This document shows positions 9,901-21,900 of a DNA stretch of 64,000 bases, in pieces (the first letter of the stretch is position 1; every line of letters begins with the position of its first letter). The DNA is from Cepaea nemoralis (lineage: Eukaryota; Mollusca; Gastropoda; Stylommatophora; Helicidae): the NCBI GenBank assembly GCA_014155875.1, contig JACEFZ010005110.1:124001-188000 (forward strand). Direction: 5' to 3'. The notes beneath the pieces were generated by a model. The model saw only the letters and a list, made by a program, of their open reading frames with translations, ran no database searches and was not told the DNA's origin. The position numbers and the translations under genes were made by a program.

Positions 9901-12900
9901 AGATCAGGGGAATCATTAGATACCAATAGTTCTTTGGAAAATTCCCAGCCCTACTTAGAAATCTGACCCAGAAGCAGACACCATATCTTTCAGTCACAGC
10001 TCCCCCAATGACCAGTATGGCCACATCCAAGAATGGCAACTGCCTTAATGGATGCCTAGATGCCAAGAAGACTATAGGGGTCAAAGAAATTATCAAGATA
10101 AGAGTGGTACGGGAGAAGCATTCTGCCCAAGACAAGCCACTGAATAATGGTGACTAGTTTGATGTTGACCACATCATGCACTGAAAGCTGTTTTTTTATC
10201 CAGAAAATAATAGCCTAGCACCAGGTCCTCAGTATGCACAAGGGCATCGAAGCGAGGTTGTTTATTTTTACGTTTTGTTAAAGAGGATCAACGTCATTGC
10301 ACCAGGTTCTACCCCATATGGCTCAGGTCTCTTTCTGCAGGGCAGCCTGTCAATTGCATCACACAAAGCACAAACTCTTATGTCTTTTTTTTTGGTTTGT
10401 TACCGTTATTATTCTCTCGTGCTCAAATAGTGTTTCTAGCTGGAGATGATTATTTTGCCATGTTTCTATAAGCCTAGTTAATTATTCTCTCTTGTTTGTA
10501 TAACTCTACTAGTTCTTCTGCCTTTTACTCGCCATTAGTGTTAAGATACATCAACCAAGGTTTGCAATGCCTGGAAATTACACACTTAAACCAATTTGCG
10601 CCAAGCTATCTCTTTCAGCTTTCTCCATGTCTTCTGCAAATTGTTCATCTATGTCTCTGATTATCTTCTCCATGTTTTTCCAGGACTCTGTTTTGTTTCC
10701 TCTCGCTCACTTTGAGAGAGTCCACATATGTGCGCTACTTCTAGTTCACCAGCCTGATTTTTGCTTGTAGATTAGCTTTCCTTATTACCAGTGTCCCTTG
10801 CCATCAGGTGACTCCACTTAGACGCCTGAGGTACTCATAATTTACATCTCCCAAGTCAAAGGCGAGAAGTCAACATTTTAGTCCAATGGACTGGTGTGGG
10901 GATTGGACCCGCTACCTCGGCATCAGCACACTGAAAGTTTAAGAGTGGGCACTTTCATCCAATCGGCCATTCTGGCCTCTAGGTCTCCCTTTATTTTGTT
11001 GGCTCTAGGTTATAGACAAGTGACTTTCCATATCATTATCAATTTTGTGTGTGTCTCGTACCCAGCTCAAGCATTCACAGGTGCTTACTCTGCTAATTAG
11101 CAGATGATAAAAAGGAAACTTTTGTTTTTATAACTCTTCTAGTGAGCAGCTGATGAAAATGAAACTCTTGTTTTTATAACTCTACTAGAGTTTAAGAGCA
11201 GAATAGGGCAAGTAAAAGCTGCATTTAAGAAAATGAAAAGTATCTTATGCAATAATTCACTATCCTTGAATGTAATAAAGTGCTATATAGAACCTGTTTT
11301 GCTGTATGGACATTGAATCTTGGAATGTAAGACAAATTAGTAAATGAATGAATCACCAACAACAAAAAAAAAACGAGAAGTAGATTGTGAGCTTTACTAA
11401 AACACGACTACAAGAGACAAATTGGACGTTGCGGCCAAAGCCTTCATCAGCACAGGACAAACAAATACAAACCGACACAAACCTACATGAAACACACTAT
11501 GACAATATTAAACTAATTAAAGGTACTTATCTGAATCCCTTGCTTGGAAAGACTGACACGCGTAGGGCTGTCAGTGGATTAATAGACCGGATGTATGGTA
11601 CACGGGTCAAAGGTCAAGCGGGAGGGGAGTGGGGGTGGAGAAGCGCCCATGTGGGCGGAAAAGTGAAAATTAGGACCGGCAAAGATGTCGCGGACGCAGT
11701 TCACAATTAGCAATTCTCGTTAAGCGCTCGAAACACAGCTGCGGAAGATTACATTGTGTTGGTCCTCACAGAGGGGCATGAGTCGCGGTCGTTCAGAAAA
11801 CGATGGCAAAACACCGAACGCAAACCTGCCAAGAAAGTTGACTGCGACGTCCTATAAAGGACCTGCACGTACCTAGATGGTGGACTGTAAGCTAGGGGGT
11901 GGGGTTAGGAAGTTAAATGAAGCTGTGTTGGACATTGAGGCCGTGAGGGGAGAGTGTGCCCAACTGGAAGATGAGACGGTGTTCCAATGTCTTCCGATCC
12001 CATTCGTGGGATGCGCATAATTTGATGGCCAGTGGCCTGTATGTCGGCCACGCCACGGTGGTCAGGACTGTTGAAATGCATGGATACTGGTTTGTGGGCG
12101 CCGCTGGTGATATCAGAAAGATGTTGTCTAAATCTGTCACCAAGACGTAAGCCTGTCTCACCGACATATCTCATGTCGCATCGTGTGCAGGTAATCGCAT
12201 AGATGACGTTGCGACTGATGCATGAGAAACCCTCACGAATGTGGAAGGTCGTCTTAGGGAATGTCAGACTCTGGGTTTCAAGTACGTGTGGGCAAGTCTT
12301 GCAACACGATCGAAGACAAGCCACCGTGCCAGGAAGTGACTTGTGAGGACAAATTAGGAAGAATGTGGAAGCAACAGAGATGTGGTTCCTGAAATGAATG
12401 TTGTGCATTCCTCGGACTGCCAGAGTAACGACAATTGCCTGAAAGAGGCTAATGCAACTAGAACAATATATACAATAATAAAGAGACAAACAGCTTTCTT
12501 TGGTCATGTGATGAGAAGAGAGGCATTATAGAACATCATGATAACTGGAAAGATCAAAGGGAAGAGAAGCAGAGGCCAACCAAGAGAAATGATGCTGAAT
12601 GGATTGAGACGGTGACATGGAGGAATATCGGCAACACAGTTGACCCAGAACACCAAAGACCGAGATATGTGGAGAGCCATGAATGCCTATGCCAGCTGGC
12701 AGGACACTTGATAACGATGATGACTAATTAATAAGGAGCTGCAGTGGTATAGTGGCTAGCACACTTGCCTGTCAAGACAGTGATCTGAGGTCGACCCAGT
12801 CTCATAAACATTTGTACCAGACAATTTTAAGAAATTTCTAGAAATTGTCTGAGGATAAAAAAGGTGATGAAGAATGATACTGGCCACCCCACCTCATGTC

Positions 12901-15900
12901 ACTCCCTAGAATTTAAGGGGGCTTCATATGAAAACTTTTAAAGTATTTTGTGTTTGTGGTGAATATGTTCTGAAAAAGTACAGAACAAATGTATCATTTT
13001 TCGATGTAGTCACCACTGCGCTCAATGCAAGTCTTTCAACGCTTATAAAGTGCTTGAATTCCTGTAAAAAATTGTTCCCCTTGGTCAGTGTGTGTATCCA
13101 CTTAAGCACCACCTGCTGTACCTCTCCACAGAAGTCACACCATGTTGAAACTTCCTACTCCACTCATACACTTGCTGGACTGACAGGCATGGATCACCAT
13201 ACTGGACCTCCCTACTCCACTCATACACTTGCTGGACTGACAGGCATGCATCACCATACTGGACCTTCCTACTCCACTCATACACTTGCTGGACTGACAG
13301 GCATGCATCACCATACTGGACCTTCCTACTCCACTCATACACTTGCTGGACTGACAAAGCATGCATCACCATACTGGACCTTCCTACTCCACTCATACAC
13401 TTGCTGGACTGACAAAGCATGCATCACCATACCTTCATTTGCTGATGAATTTCTATAGGTTTCACCCCTTCACTAATCAAGAAACGGATAATAAACCGCT
13501 GCTCCTCTTTGGTGCATGTCAAAAGTGGGGTGGCCATCTTTAAACTAACCTTATGATGCCACCGTGTTCATCTGCACCATGATGTCATGTGCTTGACACC
13601 CTTGACATGCTTAATAATATTGACAGGTTACAAGACAATGGCATGGTTATTGTAATTTATATCACTCTCTTGTTTGTATATCTCTACTGATTAGCAGATT
13701 ATTACTCTCTTGTATTTATACTCTGCTAGTTAGCTGAACTTGAGACTGAAGAAATTCCAGCTCATATCAGAGAAGCTAGACTGGATGCATTGAAGCAACA
13801 GTCACTCCAGTTTCATCACTTGAAAGAACTGTCTTTTGGAAAGTACACGTAAGTAGAGGATTCATGCATTGAAGCTGTTTGTTATGTTGAGTTGAGTTGA
13901 GTTAAGAACCGACATCACTGCACTCAGGACATTCCCATACGTGCTCCGTCGCCTCGTTCAACAGCCAGTGAAGAGTCCTACTACTAAATGTTCTAACTGC
14001 TATCTGATTTAAAGTTCTCCTGGTCTTCCCTCTCAGTTTTGAGATTTTTCCAGAACCCCTGGCGATCCCCAGCTATCTCATCCTTTCTACATACGGATTC
14101 TCAATCACAACCACCTCCCCCTTGTCCATGGGTAATCTACCACCAAGAGGTGCATTCCCTGCCAGCCTATCAGCCTGTTCATTCCCCCGCACCCCTGCAT
14201 GGCCAGGGCAAAATATCCATACAATTCTCACAATCTGTAACCTCTGAAGCGACAATAGCCATTACACACGAAACATTCCTTTCTCCACCTTACTAAGTAT
14301 ACTCTTTGAATCCATTCAGTTCAGTTCAGTTCAGTCGCGGCTCCAACATCACAGCAACGAGTCGTCACCATTATGCTCCGTTCCCGTGCCAGTGAATATC
14401 ACATAAAATGTTCCTCGCTGCCCTATGTGAAAATTGAAAAGACAGGAGTCTCGACAAACAACAGCCCGTAGAGGGACACTGTGCGTAGTGCTGCCACCAG
14501 AATGTCACCACAAAAGTCCTCCACGAACCATACCGTTCATTCTTGATGGAAGTGGCAGTCACTTTCCCAACCAGATGTTCACCTACAAAGTCTCGATGTT
14601 TCTAGATGTTGGTGTTCCGTTTCTAGATGTTTTCTAGCCAGCCACGCCATTTTATCTCCGAAATGCAGTTCATGCAACAAAACAACCTCGGACAAATGTA
14701 AAAACTCGGACAGATGTAAAAACTCTTTGAATCCATAATGAATACAATGTGTGTTGCATTAGTCTCCTCTAACCAACGGAATGCCGCTGTTACTGCTTCC
14801 ACCTCCATTCTCTTGCTGGAGGTTTCATATGCCAGACTCCTTTTCAAGACTCATCCATTAGCCTTTGCAATGAAACCCCAACCACTCCATCTGTTTCTCA
14901 CCACTGACCCATCGGTGTAGATGACTATGTCACCTTGATGTGTGTTACTCTGGATCAGCTGTTGCACTTCAAACTCAGTGCGGCCTGTTGCCCATTCTCT
15001 GCACTCAGACCCAGTGTTACTATTACATTGTGTCAATCTGTCATGTCTTCCGGAACTTCAACCCACTCTTTTTCACGATTGATGGTCTCTAGATCACACA
15101 CTTGACGTATAGATATTTCTGCTTGTGCTACCCAGGACATTCCTCGGTTTAGTCTATGACCCTTGACCATATCCGTGGCTTCATGCAGGGGGTGATTCCT
15201 ATCTGCAGCAACTCTTAGGTACCATTTGGCCTGAAGGATCCTATGCCTATCCGTCATTGCTGGCAGCGCCATAATATGCCTCATGCATATAATTGGTGTG
15301 TCCTTTGAGCACCCCAGAATCACAAGCATGGCAGCATTCTGTATGCGCTCCAACCTTTCAAGCTGGCTCTTTGATACTGTCAGCAGCCCCAAACCATACT
15401 CAATGACAGAAATTAGTAACAGCTGAAAGTGCCCTCTGATCTACCCCAGTTGCTGTCATCGCCCTCAATGCATTAATTCCCCTATCAGCCAGCTGCTTGT
15501 TAACCCTTTTCATACCACACTGGCACACTGGACTTGACATGCAGGCTGTTATCTCAATGCCAGATGCTGCTCCCCGTCTCTCCCTTAAAGTGGTATAGGG
15601 GTTTGACTGTTCCAGTGACCCCAAGAGCTATGCTGATGGTAGCCCAGCTACAGGTAGGGTCTCCGATATAGGACAGGTCAAAGGATAGGTACCAGACAAA
15701 GCAAGAGATAAACCTGCTGCCTTGAAGGTGGATGGGACAATCAAGGCTTGGGAAAACAAAACTGAAAAAATGCTTGTTGAAATCAGCTTACTGAACCATT
15801 GGCTTGATACAGTGCAACGCAAATCACATAATAGAAAAGCTTGAAGTATAGGACAGCTTTACAAAATAAAATTACAAAAAAAAGGACGTTGCTGCAACAA

Positions 15901-18900
15901 TAGTTCATAAAAAAAAACAACAACAAGCAACTTAACATGCAAATCACAGAAATAACACAGTGACTATATTAAGATGTAATAAGCACAAAAACCAGCTCCG
16001 TGGCTAAAGGCTTGCGAACATGGTTTGTGCGCTGGGTACCAGGCGTTCGAAGCTCAGCTGCGACCGATTTGTGCAGCAGACCGTGTCGTGTTGTGTTATA
16101 ACGTGCTGGTATGGGAGCTGGTTGTTCAGAAAGCAATGGCAAACTGCTGAATGTAACACTTGCCTAGTACATCAACAGCATCTGAAAAATGCTGGTGTTG
16201 ACTGCAACATCCCGTAAGGGATACGCAACTTTAAAAAAAAAAAAAATAAGCACAATGCAGTTTTCTTATTATTATGAGAGAAAATAGTGTCATGGTGCTC
16301 TAGAACATATACAGCTATATGCATATGAAACATGAATAATAAGCAGACAAGTCAAGAAATATATTATGACAGTGGAAATGTAGTTTCTGAGACAAATGTA
16401 AAGAATGCCATAAATGGACAGAAACATGAATGACACACTTTCACTAAACAAATGAAAACCATAAATTTATTACAGAAATTAGACGTAAGCTATTTTCGGC
16501 ATGTGATTAGGAGAAATAAACTTGAATGCTTGGTGACAACTGTCAGACGTGTTGGAAAAACAGCAAGGGAAAGACAGAGAAATACCTGAATGACATGACC
16601 ACATCGCATAATTGAGACAAGACCACAGATATAATCCAAGAATCTGGTGATCATGTCAGATGGTGAATGATAATCATTCAAGGCATGACACATGATGATG
16701 ATGAGTTCATCTGAACATATCAACAGCCCATTTGAGTTAGCATCTTTCTATAGGTAAGATCTTATTCAGATATAATTGAGCTATCATATGACAGTAGACA
16801 GTAGTACCTGCTTTCTGTTAGCACCGAATGTTGAGCTGTGCACACCAAACCTGACACCCCAGATTGTATCAACAGCTTCGGGTGGAGGGGCGTAATTGGG
16901 AGAGTACAAGCCTCACCCTAGTGCGAGGAAATGCAACCTAAAAACTACATGTCTTGGTAGAGCAGACCAGGCCCAAAGCCTTGGACAGCAACTGTGTAAA
17001 GGATCGAAGCTCTGAAGGGCGGACAGTTATACCATTGCTTGGCTGATCTGACAGCTTCTGCAGCTTGTCTTATTGCAGATATATTTTTGTTACCTTTCCT
17101 CTGGAGTAAACTAGACAGGCCGAGAGAGGGATCGTGCTGCACGGGCAACATAAGGTCTCTAAATTCAGCCCAGGTTTAATGCTATGGAGAGGTGTAACTC
17201 AGTTTTACAAACTATCGTCTATCAAGACTGGCAAGATGCCAGTCAGCCAGTGATAGTTCAGAGGTTACCAACTTCGTATGTCTGATGACATTATGCACAC
17301 TGACAATCAAGACATCATCTTGATATTTTGTTGTATGTCTGAAATATCTGACCGCCATTTCTGAAATCCCCAGGTTACTACCAGATGAAAAAAGCTTTCT
17401 AGACTTAACACCATTTTTTCCATTTCTTAAATCCCCAGGTTACTACCAGATGAAAAAAGCTTTCTAGACTTAACAACATCAGCAGAGGTACAGCACTGTG
17501 TTGTTCATTTCTTTCATCCAGACTTCCGACGATGTGCCATAGTCGATGCACACCTGGAAGTAAGTGTTTGCATTTTTTGTTAAGTTTCCTTTTTAATGAT
17601 GAAATTATAAAGTTACACTCTTAAAGTTTGTTGTGTATCCTTTACAGGACGTAGCAGTCGACTCCAGCATTTTTTGGCTGTTTGTGATTCCTGGGCAAGT
17701 TTACGTTCAATAGTTTGCCATTGCTTTCTGAAGGACTAGTACTCATACCATTGTACGGAAATACAAACACAAGGCATTCTGCTTTCAAATCGCCCACAGC
17801 TTAGTTAGTCATTAGTTAGTCGACAGATCATCCTCATTGCACATCGAACCACTCAGTCCATAAGTGCTCGGATCCCCTCCTCAACAAATCCCGCAGCGTG
17901 TAGCGGCTAACGGCACCAGTTCTGTGTTGGTTTATCAGTCTTCTTTGGCTTCCTGCGTAGTGTTCTTGTTTGGCCACCCCTCTTTTAATTTGCTGTTCTC
18001 GCAGTCTGGCCATGGTTGTAGATTCACAGTTATCATTTGGTTCTCGCAAAAGTCTTACTTCTCGTAGAGCATTCAGAATGTCAGCCTGGTCCATGGCGCG
18101 TCCACCCTCCACAGTAGCGTTACCTGCGAGCTTGTCAGCCCGCTCATTCCCTTGTACTCCCGCATGCCCTTGCACGAAGATGAAACTAATCTTTGCCAGC
18201 CGAGACCGCTCCAGAGACAGCAGCCATTCTCTTCGGATCCACCCCATCTCTATCCTCTTGAGCATGTTCATTGAGTCACTAAGGAAACATGCCTAGTGAA
18301 TGTCTGTGTCTCGAGCCATGTTATTGCTTTACTTACTGCCATGACTTCCATAGTCAGGCTACTTGTGGTCTCAGCAGAAACACCAGAGTCCTCCTTCACA
18401 ATTCTCCCTCCGGCCTGAGCCGCAAAGGCCCATGAGCTTCTCACATGTCGGACGACCGACCCATCTGTGTAAATGACAGCATCACCATCTAGCGAATTCT
18501 CGAAAATCAACGCTTGTACTTTCGCCTCCACAGCTGCCGGGTTTTCTTGTCTGCATTTTCTGTCTAGTTGGATGCAAACTGATAAGGATGTGCAGAAATC
18601 TGTTGGCACTTGTACCCACTCCTCGCCAGGTTCTAAGTCCTCAAGTGAACACACCTGTTGAAGAATGTCTTCGGCTTGACCCATCCACGACCGTCCTCTT
18701 TTTAACCTGCTGCCCTTCACCTTCATAATTTCACTATGCAGTGGATGTTGTGTGTTTGCGTTAACTCTGAGGTAGGCGCGAGCTCTGCAGACTTGTATTC
18801 TGTCTTCAATGGTTGGAAAATCAAGAAGGTAGCGCATCGCCCTGCATGCTGTATCTCTTGTACATCCAAGAATAATGCGCATAGCTTCATTCTGTATCCT

Positions 18901-21900
18901 TTCCATCCTTTCTATCTGCTTACGGCTGAGAGTCAGGATTGCCATCGCATACTCAAAAACAGACATGACCAGCCCTTCGTATAGAAGACATAGATGGCGC
19001 TGCTCACAGTTTGCTGCCGCCATCACCCGCATCGCAGCCAACCCCCGCTTGGCCTTTGTTATCACCTGGTCTATGTGCTCATTATAAGCAAGGCTTCGAT
19101 CAAACCGTATCCCCAGGTAATTCATTGCCTGCGTTCTTTCCACCGTCTCTGAACACAGATTTACAGTTGGTGTTGGAGTGTTGACAATATGATTATTCAA
19201 CGAGAACCAAGTCACTGTTGCCTTTGTTGGGTTGACCATTGCCCCAGCCTCAACACACCAAGTACTTATGCGATTGAGTTCGGTTTGTAGTTCCACAGCA
19301 ACCTGATCTCTATCCTTACCCTGACGATACACTAAAACATCATCGGCATATGACAATGTCCTGCCAGGTCCAGTGATCTGCTCACTGGTGATTCTCACAT
19401 GTGTAGGCGTTGAACAGTACCGGAGATAATGGTGATCCCTGTGGTAGGCCAGGATATATTGTTGTTGGTTCCGAAGTCCAACTGCCACATCTAAAAACTA
19501 CTTTCCTTTGGAAGAGGGCTGCAGCGATCCAACTAAGGAGGAATGGACTTATTTTGAGTTCAAGAAGCTGAAGCATTAAAAAATCCAATGGTACTCTGTT
19601 GTATGCATCCTCAAGATCAATCGCTGCAGCAAAAGTTTCAATGCCTGAGTGGAAACCTTCATAGACATCATGGGCAAAAACTGCTGCATTGGTCCAGGTT
19701 TCTCTTTTTGGATGGTACCCACCCAGGGTAGGTGGGAAAACACCTTGCCTCTCTAGCTGGCTTGATATTTTCCTGGCAATTAACTTTGCCAGCAGCTTGC
19801 CTATTGTATTCTGCATGGTTATAACTCGATATCCCTGAAATTTTGTGTGGTCTTTGCCAGGCTTCGGCAAGGGAATCAGATAGCTGTGTAACCATCCCTC
19901 CTTGATGCTAGCACTCCCTATACTGTTGTCACTCCCTATACTGTTGTTGTACATGTCTGCTAGTTCCTCTAGCTCGTTGTTGGTACACCTATTGATGTAG
20001 TTGTATCTTATGCCAACTGGCCCTGGAGAGCTGTTTTTTGATCGTCGAAGCACAGCCTTGATTTCTTTCACTGTCACTGTGTTAAGTATAACACACGCCC
20101 ACAGCTGTATTTTGAACACGGTATGTAGGATTATGAATTGCATTTGTACTCCTTAGCTCCAGTGATAATCTCCCCAGGAGTCAGAAGACACATTGCACTA
20201 GTGGTCTGAACGACATAGTCTGAAAGTATATCCACAACCTTCAGAGTGCAAGGTCAATGACTTTATCACTTTACTACAGAAACCCCCTTAAAGGTGTGAT
20301 ATATTTGTGACAATATCATAATATTTTCTCTTGTTTGACACACAGTATATCTGTCTTGTTTAGTTATCCAGGGTCTTTCTGTCTCATTGAGTTATCCACA
20401 TTATGTACAGTGAAAGTTTTTACATCTGTCCGAGGTTGTTTTGTTGCGCTAACTCCAATGGCGTGGCTAGCTAGAAAACATCTAGAAACGGAACACCAAC
20501 ATCTAGAAACATTGAGACTTTGTAGGTGAACATCTGGGTGGGAAAGTGACTGCCACTTCCATCAAGGATGAAGGGTATGCTTCGTAGAGGACTTTTGTGG
20601 TGACACTTTGGTGGTGGCATTATGCACAGTGCCTGGGTGGGCTGTTGTTTGTTGAAACTCCTGTCTTTTCCACTTTTCACATGGGGCAGTGAGGAACATT
20701 TTATGTGATATTCACTGGCATGGGAACAGAGCATAATGGGGATGACCCGTTGCTGTGATGTTGGAACCGCGACTGAAGTGAACTGAGTTATCCAGGGTAT
20801 TTCTGTCTTATTAAGTTATCTAGGGTATTTCTGTCTCGTTGAATTATCCAGGGTATTTCTGCCTCATTGAATTATCCAGGGTTTTTCTGTTTCATTAAGT
20901 TTTCCAGGGTATTCCTGTCTCATTAAGTTATCCAGGGTATTTATGCCTTGTTGATTTATCCGGGGTATTTCTCAGTAACCATGAGTAACTCTAAATTATT
21001 CATACAGACTCGGTAACCATGGGTGACTCAGAGATCTTCATACAGACTCGGTAACCATGAGTAACTCATAGATCTCACAAACTCAGTAACCATAGTAACT
21101 TTCAGATCTTCACACAGACTCAGTAACCATAGTTACTCACAGATCTTCACCGACTCAGTAACCATAGTAACTCACAGGTATGATATACTTGAGCATTTAA
21201 TGTTTATTTGCCTATTGCTTTTCAGAAACTTTCCAGGAAATATTTTGAAACAAAGTTTGCCAAGCTGAATGTGGAAAAATCCAATTTTCTTGTGACCAAA
21301 CTGAAAATTCAGACGTTGCCTGCGATCTTCTGTTTCAAGAAATCTATTGTGGTCGATAAGTGAGTGTGATGTGCTGTTGCATAAACTGTATTCTTCATTT
21401 GCATTGTTGGCCATTGGTGTCATTTCTCTGGAACCTTCTTTGTCATCTGATTTTGAAATGAAGTTGATGTTTTCTTCTGCCTTTCATCGCCTAATGAAGT
21501 ATAGATCCTCGACCACTTCCACCTTTCATCACCTAATGAAGTATAGATCCTTGGCCACTTCCATCTTTTATCTCCCAGTGAAGTATGGGTCCTCCGCCAC
21601 TACTACCTTTCATCTCCCAATGGAGTATAGGTCCTCAGCCATGTTCACCTTTCATCTCCCAATGGAGTATAGGTCTTCAGTCACTTCCACCTTTCATCTA
21701 CCAATGCAGTATAGGTCTTCGGCCACTTCCACCTTTCATCTCCCAATGGAGTATAAATCGTCAGCCACTTCCACCTTTCATCTCTCAATGGAGTATAGGT
21801 CTTCAGCCACTTCCACCTTTCATCTACCAATGCAGTATAGGTTCTTGGCAACTTCCATCTTTCATCTCCCAATGGAGTATAGGTCCTCGGCCACTTCCAC

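Larger units (their letters stand above)
11380..12355 (-). mobile_element. Penelope-like retroelement fragment with GIY-YIG endonuclease
   Basis: A minus-strand frame at 11905-12355 encodes the C-terminal part of a Penelope-like element. A cysteine-rich linker ([19 protein letters not shown]) leads into a GIY-YIG nuclease: [19 protein letters not shown], then [14 protein letters not shown] and the histidine segment [13 protein letters not shown]. The normal C-terminus ([13 protein letters not shown]) is in a different frame at 11913-12167, so a frameshift breaks the copy. The RT domain is missing; the 5' side is cut by an RTE fragment at about 12357. Downstream lies GACGTTGCGGCC, with a hammerhead-like motif where such elements usually carry one. 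A SINE-A-like piece lies between. Confidence 0.8.

Noticed and set aside
9821..10135. Penelope-like RT fragment (LRQLPFLDV)
   Set aside because: Only a few residues resemble the family and no catalytic motif is present.
12928..13458. 176-codon plus-strand frame with repeated [15 protein letters not shown]
   Set aside because: Repeat translation of the 57-58-bp satellite; no start context, splice signals or homology.
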